Assembly (NCBI GenBank): GCA_015063285.1
Contig: SUST01000009.1
Coordinates: forward strand, 1-57,055
Direction: 5' to 3'
Length of the DNA: 57,055 nucleotides
From: Thermoplasmata archaeon
Lineage (GTDB): Archaea > Thermoplasmatota > Thermoplasmata > Methanomassiliicoccales > Methanomethylophilaceae
A program made the translations under genes and the position numbers. This document shows, in pieces, positions 44,218 to 53,021 of the stretch (position 1 is the first letter of the stretch; each line of letters begins with the position of its first letter). A model generated the notes under the pieces. It searched no databases and was not told where the DNA came from. It worked only from the letters and a program-made list of their open reading frames with translations.

Positions 44218-44374
44218 TCCCGGAAGTAACCAAAACATCTTCCTTCAACCCTCTTACTTCTGTATGGTTTGATTCATGCTTGTGCTATTGTGGATCGATC
44301 TGTCGAAATCATTTTATAACTTTAGTAGAGTCGTTCAGCTAGGATGGATTCCACGATAATTGCGGGTCGATACC

Positions 44375-44638
44375 ATGGGAAATGCAACATACGAGATGAG
44401 GATGCCCACCAACTACATGGATATGTCCGTTGCAGAGATGCAGTACGAAGGCGGATTCAGTTGGAAGACCTTCGGAATAGTGCTTGCGGCGGTCGGGGCG
44501 GTCGCGTTCTTCGGCGGATTCGGTTTGGCTTATATCGGTACAGCGTCGGCCGTATGTTTTGGTACTGGAGCGGCAGGCATAGTCGGAGGACTGGCGGTTG
44601 GAATAGCCGGACTGTCGATCATTGATGCCCACGACTGA
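44375..44638 (+). CDS. Bacteriocin-like precursor peptide 1 (double-glycine-type leader)
   Basis: 87 residues. The polar leader MGNATYEMRMPTNYMDMSVA continues EMQYEGG, ending in GG at residues 26-27. The remaining 60-residue core begins FSWKTFGI and is very hydrophobic, with GGFGLAYIG and GIVGGLAVGIAG (GxxxG-type) motifs. The leader's 'MS..EM.Y.GG' resembles class II bacteriocin leaders (LS..EL..I.GG), with one residue fewer before GG. The next gene has a near-identical leader and a different hydrophobic core. TTTTATAAC (about 44311-44319) is the likely TATA box; a weak GGGTCGAT precedes the ATG. Alternatively it is an ordinary small membrane protein. No C39-peptidase ABC exporter is in the window. 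Confidence 0.6.
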   Translation: MGNATYEMRMPTNYMDMSVAEMQYEGGFSWKTFGIVLAAVGAVAFFGGFGLAYIGTASAVCFGTGAAGIVGGLAVGIAGLSIIDAHD

Positions 44639-44800
44639 TCCTATGGCGGATCAGAGCGTCTGTCCTTTGTTCCATTTGAATCGAACAATTCTGTTTCGAT
44701 CGACGTTCACAAAAGTTTCAATAGACTATGCGGAATTGTTTTATAATATCCTCAGAGTTAATTCTGTTAGACGTATTCACGACTATTGCGAGGTATGGAT

Positions 44801-45100
44801 ATGAGAAATGCAACATACGAGATGAGGATGCCCACCAACTACACGGACATGTCCGTTGCAGAGATGCAATATGAAGGCGGATTCAGTTGGAAGACCTTCG
44901 GAATCGCGGTCGCAATCGTCGGAGCAGTTGCGTTAGCTGTCGCATTGGGTGCAGGAGTCGTCGGTGCGGGAATGATGGCCGGAGCCTTTGGTACCGTCTC
45001 AACAGGGACTACCCTGGTAGGCATCGCATCAGCAAGCTCCATCGGAGGACTGGTGTTAGGCCTTGCTGGACTTGAGATCAACAACAACGCGAACAGCTGA
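44801..45100 (+). CDS. Bacteriocin-like precursor peptide 2 (double-glycine-type leader)
   Basis: 99 residues. The leader MRNATYEMRMPTNYTDMSVA continues EMQYEGG and ends at residue 27; the 72-residue core starts FSWKTFGIAVAIVGAVALAV and is rich in Gly/Ala with GAGVVGAG and SSIGGLVLGLAG motifs. Leader DNA (44805-44904) differs from that of peptide 1 at only 4 of 100 positions, whereas the cores are unrelated beyond the first 8 residues. It has its own TATA box (TTTTATAATAT, about 44739-44749) and a GAGGT six bases before the ATG; upstream ATG 44795 and TTG 44786 overlap that site. The pair resembles a two-peptide system, but activity is untested. Confidence 0.6.
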   Translation: MRNATYEMRMPTNYTDMSVAEMQYEGGFSWKTFGIAVAIVGAVALAVALGAGVVGAGMMAGAFGTVSTGTTLVGIASASSIGGLVLGLAGLEINNNANS

Positions 45101-45226
45101 AGTTACACCCGGTCTGATCCGGTATTATGGAGACCTTTATAGAGGATGACGGGGAGAGCGTGATCACTCTGAATATGATCATCCATGCATGCCGCGAGCA
45201 TATTTTGGAGAAGGACAATCAGGGTC

Positions 45227-45460
45227 TCAGTTGATCTGCCATTGTTTCAGGTTGAAGGTGCAGCATTGCACCTTCGAGGATACTATAACGCCGTCCTTCC
45301 AGAGTCTCATCAGCGTAGGCTTCAGATTCTCGATATACTCCAGATAGGTCTTGTTGTCCTTGAACTCCTCCGGGCGGAGTCTCTTGACTATCGCACGGGT
45401 GCAGATCATTGGGTTCTCGCGTATGACCGTGAGGACCTCCTCGTCGGTGATCGGATTCAT
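45227..45460 (-). CDS. Small winged-helix-like protein
   Basis: 77 residues: MNPITDEEVLTVIRENPMIC, TRAIVKRLRPEEFKDN, then a helix LEYIENLKPTLMRLWKDGVI and a two-strand wing (VSSKVQCCTFNLKQW). This order fits a minimal winged helix. A TTTATATATT box about 25 bp upstream of the ATG at 45460 predicts a leaderless start. It faces the two peptide genes tail to tail. Target unknown. Confidence 0.7.
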   Translation of the reverse strand: MNPITDEEVLTVIRENPMICTRAIVKRLRPEEFKDNKTYLEYIENLKPTLMRLWKDGVIVSSKVQCCTFNLKQWQIN

Positions 45461-45527
45461 GGATGATAGAACCAACTTGTAAATATATAAAGAAAAGAAG
45501 GAAAAGGGTGGTTTGGAAGAGAATCGT

Positions 45528-45785
45528 TCAGTTTCCCTGACTGATCATCTCGAGCTGACTCATGACCTGGTAGATCAACGTCCTTCCGTGCATGGGGATG
45601 TTGGGGTCATTGGCCAGGTCGTCAAGGATGACGATGGCTCCGGTTGCGCGGACATCCATAGGTTCCTTCGTATCGAGGAGCCTGGCCTTGGCGTCCGTCG
45701 CACCTTTCCTGATGTTACGGGGTACGGATGTATCCTCTGCGAGCATGTCGAGAACGTCTGTTATCTGTTTGACTTTGTCTGCCAT
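45528..45785 (-). CDS. UPF0147-family protein
   Basis: 85 residues, all-helical. VKQITDVLDMLAEDTSVPRN, IRKGATDAKARLL and DPNIPMHGRTLIYQVMSQLE are the conserved segments of UPF0147, an archaeal core family with no assigned function. GCGGTGAT precedes the ATG. It is co-transcribed with the 54-residue gene upstream (15-bp gap). Confidence 0.88.
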   Translation of the reverse strand: MADKVKQITDVLDMLAEDTSVPRNIRKGATDAKARLLDTKEPMDVRATGAIVILDDLANDPNIPMHGRTLIYQVMSQLEMISQGN

Positions 45786-45800
45786 GGAATCACCGCGGGA

Positions 45801-45965
45801 TCAGAATGTCTCGAACTCTTCCTGCAGGTCCTGGACCATCTGGTCGAGGACTTCCTCGAAGTTCATCGATTTGTATTCCCTGACGCCGCCGAGATCGCTC
45901 TGGATCCTTACGACAAAATCATTGTTCTCTTTTACAAGCTCTACGTTGCACAGAATCTCTTCCAT
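45801..45965 (-). CDS. Small conserved protein upstream of UPF0147
   Basis: 54 residues: MEEILCNVELVKENNDFVVR, IQSDLGGVREYKSMNFEEVL, then an acidic end DLQEEFETF. It looks like a small alpha/beta protein. The ATG at 45965 has GGGGGTAA upstream; the longer ORF extends through the promoter (GATATATATG, about 46014-46026) and is not coding. First gene of a two-gene operon. Confidence 0.75.
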   Translation of the reverse strand: MEEILCNVELVKENNDFVVRIQSDLGGVREYKSMNFEEVLDQMVQDLQEEFETF

Positions 45966-46615
45966 TGTTCTTACCCCCGTAGGATTAATGGGTCGAACAT
46001 GGACTACATATATATCATTGGCGGTTTTTTCCACGGTTCTTGGTGTGTTCAAGGCTGGATACTACGTGATGGATGAACGATCCATGATTGTTTGAGGCTG
46101 TTAGATACGTTTCCGTTATCGGATTTCAACGGGTTTCGGGTCTTTTGGATAGTTGGATGATAATGACATGGAAAGAATAGCCAGTACTGCTCCAAAGTTT
46201 AACGATGATTAATCGTTATTGACTGTTTAGTTATTTTTTAATAGACTGTTAATCACTTCCTAACCAATTAGGGTAGGTCCGATGAGCACATCGGCTCCCT
46301 CATAGGCTGTGAAGCTGTGCCTAGGGGGGGGGGGTGAGAGTATCCCCAACACATCTTACCGACGGATCTCAGGTCCGCGCTATCCTGAAGAATACGAGAT
46401 GGTGCGGATGGATTCTGCAGACATTATCTATCGCCATAAGGGGCATTCTGCCTCTGTCGTTGCCGATGCCTATGGTACCGTAGGTTCGGTAGGTGCAGCA
46501 CATCCCATTTCGTATCGTTTCTTGTATTCTTTCGAAGAAGGCCTTCCTCTGAACTGTGACAGGACAGAAAGCATGGCGCGGATGATCTGACGGCTTCGAA
46601 GAACGAGTTGATAGA
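45966..46615. other. Long promoter and leader region of surface protein 3
   Basis: Contains tandem TTGGAT half-sites (TTTTGGATAGTTGGATGA, about 46143-46160), palindrome AACGAT-GATTA-ATCGTT (46201-46217), an AT-rich TTATTTTTTAATAG promoter-like string (about 46231), hairpin CCGATG-AGCA-CATCGG (46279-46294) and an 11-G run. An ORF at 46309-46590 is open but unrecognised and begins before the G-run; I do not call it. Confidence 0.4.
46324..46334 (+). repeat. poly-G tract (11 G)
   Basis: Eleven consecutive G about 280 bp upstream of the surface-protein start and downstream of the likely promoter, so probably in its 5' leader. Such tracts vary in length in phase-variable genes of host-associated bacteria. 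Sequencing error in the length is also possible. Confidence 0.6.
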
Positions 46616-49600
46616 ATGAATATGAAAGGAAAGAAGATGCTTGCGGTGTTGGCGGCATTAGCCATGGCGTTCGCAGTATTCGTTTTAATTACGGATGTTG
46701 ATGAAAACGATGCGGGAAACATCGTAGATTTAGATAGTCAGGCCGTTGATATTCCAGACACAAGTGGTTATGCTTATACTGTTTCAACAAAAACTCTAGC
46801 CATTTCGAATTACAGTTCAATAACGGATACATTTAAGGGAACGGGCATCACAATTACTGGTGAAGTAACAGAGGACCAAATAGGGGCCCTTGGGTTCGGT
46901 GCTATGAAGGAGGATTCAAGCACTCTGTATTATACTACACTTGACTTGGCCGTAATTGCAATCAACAGTGCACTTATTCAGGATGTTACTATCAAAGTAC
47001 TTGCGGATCATACTGGAATTTATAATGCATTGTTGCAGACAGGATCTTCGAGTAGTTATTCATCGAGTGAATACAGTGTGACTATTGATCTCAATAATAA
47101 GACATATATTACCACGCCAACTGGAGCTGTTGGAACTGGTGGACTTGACGATAAGATAATGTATTTTTGGTTTGGAGCTAATGAACTTACTATTAAAGAT
47201 GGTATAATTCGTGCTAACCCTAGTAATACCGAAGGTTCAGTTTTGATGAAGAGTTTCATGCCTACGCTTAATCTTTCCAATATTATTTTAGACGCATCCA
47301 GTGTAAATTCTACATCCAATCCACAGTTCTTAACAGACCTGGATGGTGTAAAGAAAGGAACAGCATTGTACATAGGGAATGGTACTGTAAACCTTACTGG
47401 CGGAACTCGCATAATTGGATCGGATAATGTTTCTGCAGTTACAGTTTACGGACATGGGCAATCAACATCGCCTGGGGTTTGGACATCATATGTTGGATCA
47501 ACTGTGATAATGGATAAGGCTACTATTGATGGAAATGTCATCGTTGCTACTCAGAAGGTAACGGCAGCACCAAAAGTTGTCCCTGCGACGTTGACAATAA
47601 CTAAAGCAGACATGGTCGGTGACATCATCGTTGTTCCCGATGATGTAGTAATTAATGCTAATGGAAAGACGTCTGCAGCGGACGGAACAAAGACTGTTAC
47701 AATTACAGATTTGACAATCCCTACAGGAGGAGCCATGTCTGTGAAGAATGGACAGACCCTTACAATAAGTGGTTCCTTGACAAACTTTGGAACTCTTGAG
47801 AACAATGGTACTATCATAAACAACGGAACAATAGTTCTCAATAGTAACAATGGCTTCGTATCAAACACTGGTTCGTATCCTGAGTTTACAAATGCGTATA
47901 GGGGTTTGAATGGAAATGTTGAGCTAAACGTTTCGATAGGAGTTACAGCTATAGTGTTCCCTACTGGTGATCTCAATATCATTAGTCAATCTTCTTCAGC
48001 CGGGTTGTTCGCTTATATGTCTGAGACTAAGGATGGAACCAAGCATTCTCTGAACGTAACAGAATCCACGTTCACAGGTTCTCTTTGGGTCGCTGAGGCG
48101 AATAATGTTTCGGTTACCGGATCCACGTTCGGTTCATCTGATGCAAAACTAGTAGAGATGATGGATGTCGGTATCAATAACGGCATTTATGAAAATGATT
48201 CTACTGATGCCAGGGCTGGTGCACTATGGATTGTGGATTGTACCGGGGACATTATTATCGGTACTTCAGAGAGTGGCGGAGGAAATAAGATCTATGCTAG
48301 TACAGCAGGAGATAATTCAAGTAGTGCCCGTGATGGACAGTCTCATGGAATCCGTTGTGTAGCCATTTCTGCAAAGGGTGATGAACGCGTATCTAGCATT
48401 AGTATCGTTAATAACGAATTCCATGGTGGAATGAATGCAATACAATCTAACCATTGTTATGGAACAGGTACGACATTAACGATAACGGGTAATACATTTG
48501 ATTGTTGGGGCATGACCGATACTGCTACCACACAGGGAGGTTATGCCATGAGGTTGCATTTCAACGCGGCTCTTGGGAATGTTGTTGTAAATGACAATAC
48601 TTTCATCAAGGCATTTGACAGTACGAAGTTGTATGAGGTGGGTAACCTTTTGAAGGCTAGTTTTGCTTCTGGAAGTGTGTCGGGTAATGCTATATCATTT
48701 GCTAATAATATTTATAAAGCCAGTGTCTCAGCGACATCTGAGGTTATAACTACCAGTACTTCTCTGGATGCGGTGGATGGTAAGTACACGTTTGTTAATT
48801 ACGGTACCTATATTGCAGGATCGGATCTGGAAAAAACTGGAGCATACTATGGTAGTTTCATTGTTCCCACAGAACAGACAGCAACTGTAGGGAATGGTAC
48901 GACAATGACCTTTTATGATCAGGTGACTGTAGAAGGAACACTTGTTGTAAGTGGCGTGCTCAATCTGGTAGGAACACTTACGAACTCTGGTATTATTAGC
49001 GGAGAAGGGATGTTTACTAATTCTGGGGTGTTGATTAATGAGGCTGGTGTATTGGATACAATAACATGTGTACCATCTGGAGGTAGTTATAAGCTTATCA
49101 TTCCGGCAAAGACTGATGCTGTATACAAGGGGACCAAGACCCTCGCATTCAAATCGATTCCCACCGGAATTGGAAATGAGACCGTTACCTTGACATATAC
49201 CACCTATGCCGCTGATGCTGGTAAGGTCCAGACATACACCTACGAAGCAACTCCTTCGGCCTCAGGAGAGTTTACTGTTGAAGCATCGGATTCTTCAGCA
49301 ACCAGGACATTTACGATAGCTTCTGCAGGCGATCTCACAATAGGAAAGGCTTTGCTCAATGATGTCACGTTGGCTTTAACATCAGATTCCGGACAGTATA
49401 CAGGAGTTGCACAGAATCCAGGATTCACCGTAAAGATCGGTGATCAGGATGTGTCTGCTGATTTCAACGCCGCATCTTGGCCAGATGATATGATTAATGC
49501 TGGATCAAAGACATTAACTCTTACATCTAAGAATGAGAATATAGAGTCTGGAAACAAGACTGCAACTTACACCATCACACAGGCGGAGAATGGAATCACA

Positions 49601-51718
49601 GCAGTCACCATAGCTGGATGGACATATGGGGCAAATCCCAGCGTGCCTACTACTACAGCCGTTTTTGGAGGAACTACTGCTACCTACCTGTACAAGTTGA
49701 CATCTGCCGGCGAAGGGGCATATTCGTCTACGGTACCTACGGATGCCGGAGCATATGACATTAAGGCCACCATTGCAGAGACTAGTAACTACAAAGGAGC
49801 AACAGGAACCGCGACTTTCACTATTGCACCTCTGAGTATTACTGGAGCAACAGTAACCTTGGGCGATCCTCTAACCTACAATGGCAGTGCTCAGACTCAG
49901 GCAGTCACTAAGATCACGGTGTCCACTGTAGATTACAACATCGGAACCGGACTGGCCGTTTCCGACAATGTCCAGACCAATGTCAAGACAGATGGGGACT
50001 ACACTCTCACCGTTACCGGTTCAGGCAACTTCACCGGATCTGCAACCAAGACATGGAACATCTCTCCTCTGAGTGTTTCAACACTTGATGTAACAATCAA
50101 GAACGGTGATGCTACCATAACTCGTGGTGAGCGCATTGCTTATGATGAAAAAGGATACACATTGACCTATGCTGTAGACGGATATGCGAGCCCTGCCACC
50201 ATTGCTTCGAAGTGGCAGATAAAGAACGGCGAGACCTGGACCGATACAGACACAATCAAGAATTCCGGAGAGTATCAGCTTGTCCTTACAGGATCCACGA
50301 ACTTCACCGGAACCCAAGCATTCGCAGGACCCGTCATTGCAGAGGCTAAGGAGGTCGAGCATGTGGATGAGACCACACACAAGACCACTGAGGATGCGAC
50401 TGTGACGGCAGATACAGATTCCGTCTCGATATCCAACGATTCGGAGTTCACTGTCGGTGATGACAAGAAGGTGGAGATTAACCTTCAGACGACCTTCGAG
50501 TCTGGAAGCGACGGAAAGGCTAAGATCGAATTCCCCGAGGGAACTGTGTTTAACGAGGGCAATGAGAGCTCTGTTATCTCGTTGGTCAATATCACGCCGG
50601 CCGGTCCTGAGGCCGCACCCACCTTCGAAATTGTCTTCGAGAACGTGACCGTTACAACTGTCACGATCACGCTGCCAATTGGTACTGGTCTAACGAACCC
50701 TGCGGTGTACTATGTACCCGGAGGTTCAGCTGAGAAGGTTCTGATGGGAGGTACATACGATGCTGTTGCAGGTACGATTACCTTTACCACTACCCACAAC
50801 TCCACTTATGAAGTTCAGCAGAGTGAGACGCCAGTGACGCACAATGTTAACATCACAGCAGGTTCTGGTGGAACCGTGTCACAGACGACTGTTACCGGTG
50901 TTGCTGATAACGCGTCCATCTCCGCCAGCGGAAGTACGTTGACCATCGGAACCACCACGGTTACCGCCACCGCCAGCTCCGGATACACCTTCTCCAGCTG
51001 GTCCGGAATACCGGCGAGCGGAAAGGTCACCGAGAATCTGAACATCAAGGCGAACTTCACATCGAGCCCGGGCCCCACACCACCCGGACCCGGCCCCGGA
51101 CCGTCCCCGACCATCACCTACACCCTGACTTTCGAAGCAGGCACAGGCGGATCCGTATCACCTGCGACCGTTAAGGCGGCCATCAACGCCAACATCTCGG
51201 TCAACGGCGATACCATGATCATCGGAACCGGAACCAGCGCGAAGACAGTGAAGGCCATCCCCAACGACGGTTACACCGTAGGAACCTGGTCCGTTACCAG
51301 CGGAAAGGTCACCTCGGACATGACCATCAGCGTGACTTTCAAGAAGGTGTCCCTCACAGAGATATCTGTGAAGAACGCCCCCACCAAGGTCTCGTACAAG
51401 GAGGGAGAGAAGTTCGATCCCGCCGGACTGTCGATCATGCTGAAGTACGACGACATGACCTTCAAGGTCCTGCCGTACAAGGGCAACGAGTCGCAGTTCT
51501 CCTTCAGTCCGTCGCTCGCGACGCCTCTGAAGACCTCGGACAAGACCGTGACCATCACCTTCGAGGGTAAGAGCACCACGCAGGCCATTGTCGTCAGTGG
51601 AGATTCGCCTTCAGGCGGCAATGATAACACCGTGCTGTATGTTGTGATCGCGGCCATTGTGGTCATATTCGCGGCCGGAGCGGTGTTCTACTTCGTGAAG
51701 AAGAAACCCGCAGAGTAA
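46616..51718 (+). CDS. Membrane-anchored surface protein 3 (adhesin-like), 1700 residues
   Basis: Signal segment KMLAVLAALAMAFAVFVLIT (about 8-27), then a long beta-solenoid-like part with short strand repeats and 'NNGTIINNGTIVLNSNNGF' turns (to about residue 830). MBG/YDG-like modules follow (TYTITQAENGITAV..., YKGATGTATFTIAPLSITGA, NFTGSATKTWNISPLS), then an acidic linker (EVEHVDETTHKTTEDATVTA), two InlB-divergent 'GSGGTVS..TV' / 'GTGGSVSPATV' modules around a Pro/Gly linker (PGPTPPGPGPGPSP), an Ig-like domain (LTEISVKNAPTKVSYKEGEK), then helix NTVLYVVIAAIVVIFAAGAV and a KKKPAE tail. GAGTTGAT precedes ATG 46616; an ATG two codons later is an alternative. Codon use shifts from AT-rich in the N-terminal two thirds to GC-rich at the C-terminus. 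Structurally unrelated in its N-terminal half to the two giants. Adhesion is inferred. Confidence 0.85.
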   Translation: MNMKGKKMLAVLAALAMAFAVFVLITDVDENDAGNIVDLDSQAVDIPDTSGYAYTVSTKTLAISNYSSITDTFKGTGITITGEVTEDQIGALGFGAMKEDSSTLYYTTLDLAVIAINSALIQDVTIKVLADHTGIYNALLQTGSSSSYSSSEYSVTIDLNNKTYITTPTGAVGTGGLDDKIMYFWFGANELTIKDGIIRANPSNTEGSVLMKSFMPTLNLSNIILDASSVNSTSNPQFLTDLDGVKKGTALYIGNGTVNLTGGTRIIGSDNVSAVTVYGHGQSTSPGVWTSYVGSTVIMDKATIDGNVIVATQKVTAAPKVVPATLTITKADMVGDIIVVPDDVVINANGKTSAADGTKTVTITDLTIPTGGAMSVKNGQTLTISGSLTNFGTLENNGTIINNGTIVLNSNNGFVSNTGSYPEFTNAYRGLNGNVELNVSIGVTAIVFPTGDLNIISQSSSAGLFAYMSETKDGTKHSLNVTESTFTGSLWVAEANNVSVTGSTFGSSDAKLVEMMDVGINNGIYENDSTDARAGALWIVDCTGDIIIGTSESGGGNKIYASTAGDNSSSARDGQSHGIRCVAISAKGDERVSSISIVNNEFHGGMNAIQSNHCYGTGTTLTITGNTFDCWGMTDTATTQGGYAMRLHFNAALGNVVVNDNTFIKAFDSTKLYEVGNLLKASFASGSVSGNAISFANNIYKASVSATSEVITTSTSLDAVDGKYTFVNYGTYIAGSDLEKTGAYYGSFIVPTEQTATVGNGTTMTFYDQVTVEGTLVVSGVLNLVGTLTNSGIISGEGMFTNSGVLINEAGVLDTITCVPSGGSYKLIIPAKTDAVYKGTKTLAFKSIPTGIGNETVTLTYTTYAADAGKVQTYTYEATPSASGEFTVEASDSSATRTFTIASAGDLTIGKALLNDVTLALTSDSGQYTGVAQNPGFTVKIGDQDVSADFNAASWPDDMINAGSKTLTLTSKNENIESGNKTATYTITQAENGITAVTIAGWTYGANPSVPTTTAVFGGTTATYLYKLTSAGEGAYSSTVPTDAGAYDIKATIAETSNYKGATGTATFTIAPLSITGATVTLGDPLTYNGSAQTQAVTKITVSTVDYNIGTGLAVSDNVQTNVKTDGDYTLTVTGSGNFTGSATKTWNISPLSVSTLDVTIKNGDATITRGERIAYDEKGYTLTYAVDGYASPATIASKWQIKNGETWTDTDTIKNSGEYQLVLTGSTNFTGTQAFAGPVIAEAKEVEHVDETTHKTTEDATVTADTDSVSISNDSEFTVGDDKKVEINLQTTFESGSDGKAKIEFPEGTVFNEGNESSVISLVNITPAGPEAAPTFEIVFENVTVTTVTITLPIGTGLTNPAVYYVPGGSAEKVLMGGTYDAVAGTITFTTTHNSTYEVQQSETPVTHNVNITAGSGGTVSQTTVTGVADNASISASGSTLTIGTTTVTATASSGYTFSSWSGIPASGKVTENLNIKANFTSSPGPTPPGPGPGPSPTITYTLTFEAGTGGSVSPATVKAAINANISVNGDTMIIGTGTSAKTVKAIPNDGYTVGTWSVTSGKVTSDMTISVTFKKVSLTEISVKNAPTKVSYKEGEKFDPAGLSIMLKYDDMTFKVLPYKGNESQFSFSPSLATPLKTSDKTVTITFEGKSTTQAIVVSGDSPSGGNDNTVLYVVIAAIVVIFAAGAVFYFVKKKPAE

Positions 51719-51730
51719 ACCGGATAAACC

Positions 51731-51748
51731 GAGGGGAGAGATCCCCTC
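51731..51748 (+). terminator. Terminator of surface protein 3
   Basis: GAGGGG-AGAGAT-CCCCTC, then ATCTTTCCCTTATTGTT, starting 12 bp after the TAA. Confidence 0.75.
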
Positions 51749-51861
51749 ATCTTTCCCTTATTGTTACTACATTTTTCAACAAAAAGTCTGAATTCAGAGA
51801 ATCGAAGGCAGGGAAAAGACTCCAATAATACTGTTGTTCATCTACGGGCTTTCTGAGAAAC

Positions 51862-51948
51862 CTTTATAATATAATCTATAATAGAGGGGCTTGTTCTGTG
51901 TTGTTATCGCTTCAGCGAAAGCAAGCACGGGAAAATCGGCTCATGCCG
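51862..51948 (+). promoter_or_regulatory. Promoter and folded leader of secE-spt5-rpl11
   Basis: TATA box CTTTATAATATAATC (51862-51876). The leader then has GCTTG (51889-51893)/CAAGC (51922-51926) enclosing TCGCT-TC-AGCGA (51907-51918), and a separate CGGC-TCAT-GCCG hairpin (51937-51948) just before the ribosome-binding GGAG. A regulatory role is possible but unproven. Confidence 0.5.
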
Positions 51949-51964
51949 ACGGAGAACGATTGAA

Positions 51965-52192
51965 ATGGCAGACGAAGAAGAGTCAACGTACGAAGAGCTC
52001 CAGGACGAGTTCGAGGCAAAGGCACGCGGATTCGGAAAGGGAAAGTACGGCAGGATCATGAAGATGGCTCGCACACCGAGCAAGGACGAATACACCAAGA
52101 CAGTGTACATCACCGCGATCGGTATCATCCTCATCGGAGCCGTAGGTTTCGCCATCTGGTGGCTCATGACCGTCCTTCCGGGATACTTCTGA
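51965..52192 (+). CDS. secE: Preprotein translocase subunit SecE (Sec61 gamma)
   Basis: 75 residues. The amphipathic helix (GRIMKMARTPSKDEYTK) and the single membrane anchor (VYITAIGIILIGAVGFAIWW) are the SecE/Sec61-gamma pattern. It stabilises SecY in the membrane. GGAG lies 9 bases upstream. First gene of the secE-spt5-rpl11 operon, an order widely conserved in archaea. Confidence 0.93.
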   Translation: MADEEESTYEELQDEFEAKARGFGKGKYGRIMKMARTPSKDEYTKTVYITAIGIILIGAVGFAIWWLMTVLPGYF

Positions 52193-52208
52193 CGGAGGCT
52201 GAATCATC

Positions 52209-53018
52209 ATGATGCTAACTGGTGACAACAATCTGAAGAAGGTTGCAGCCAGCGGAATCGTTTCTTGGCCCTTCAAGCTCACATCCAGTGCAGACAAAGC
52301 GAAAATCTCGTTCTCAGTCGTTGCTGGACCGGATGCGGAGAACGCCCCCGAGTGGACGGTGAGTCTCCATGACGCTACAGAGGGAGAGATCTGGACGAAC
52401 GACACCAGCAAGACAGAGGTCACAATCGCGCTTCCAGGAAAGAACGCGAAGGAACTCAAGCTGGAGGTCATCTGCCCCAACGGAGCCAGGTACGGCGACT
52501 CCGTTAAGACCACGGTCACCGCGGAAGCGGATGACGGAATATCATCGCTGGTCTTCGAAGCCGTAGCACAACAGTCCATAATGGTCCTTAAGACCCAAAT
52601 CGACCAGGAGAAGACCGTCGCGAACGAGTTGGCATCCAAGGCGAACAAGGCCAAAGACAAGGACATATATGCGATCCTGAGCCCTGCTGGACTCAGAGGA
52701 TACGTGTTCGTGGAAGGCATGAACACCGATCGCGTCCGCGAGAAGTCCAAGGACATCAAAAAGGCCAGGAACTTCATCGACGGAGAAGCGGATATCAGCG
52801 AGATCAGCCCCTATCTCACACCCGTGTCCGCAGTCGTAGGAATCGTGGAGGGAGACTTAGTCGAACTCGTCAACGGTCCCTTCAAGGGTGAGAAAGCAAG
52901 GGTGCAGCAGATCGATCAGGCCAAAGAGGAGATCACAGTCGAACTCGTCGAGGCCATGGTCCCCATTCCTGTCACTGTCAAAGGAGACAGCGTCAGGTTA
53001 ATTGAAAAGGAGAAATGA
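52209..53018 (+). CDS. spt5: Transcription elongation factor Spt5 with extra N-terminal domain
   Basis: The C-terminal half (about 122-269) is archaeal Spt5/NusG: the NGN domain (SIMVLKTQIDQEKTVANELA, IYAILSPAGLRGYVFVEGMN) and the KOW domain (EGDLVELVNGPFKGEKARVQ, EEITVELVEAMVPIPVTVKG). With Spt4 it clamps RNA polymerase. At 269 residues it is well over the roughly 150 usual for archaeal Spt5: residues 1-120 form an added beta-rich, Ig-like segment (ASGIVSWPFKLTSSADKAKI, EWTVSLHDATEGEIW, ELKLEVICPNGARYGDSVKT). Both halves use the same codon style, so this is a genuine fusion rather than a start error; no internal ATG has a good ribosome-binding site at the junction. GGAGG lies 10 bases before the ATG. 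Confidence 0.92.
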   Translation: MMLTGDNNLKKVAASGIVSWPFKLTSSADKAKISFSVVAGPDAENAPEWTVSLHDATEGEIWTNDTSKTEVTIALPGKNAKELKLEVICPNGARYGDSVKTTVTAEADDGISSLVFEAVAQQSIMVLKTQIDQEKTVANELASKANKAKDKDIYAILSPAGLRGYVFVEGMNTDRVREKSKDIKKARNFIDGEADISEISPYLTPVSAVVGIVEGDLVELVNGPFKGEKARVQQIDQAKEEITVELVEAMVPIPVTVKGDSVRLIEKEK

Positions 53019-53021
53019 GCA

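Noticed and set aside
45127-45234. 35-codon ORF (METFIEDDGESV...) after peptide 2
   Set aside because: Open and ATG-started, but with no clear ribosome-binding site or promoter; it overlaps the end of the opposite gene and is too short to judge.
46309-46590. 93-residue ORF with no recognised family ahead of surface protein 3
   Set aside because: It starts immediately before an 11-G run, has no ribosome-binding site, and its product matches nothing I recognise. A leader ORF remains possible but unsupported.
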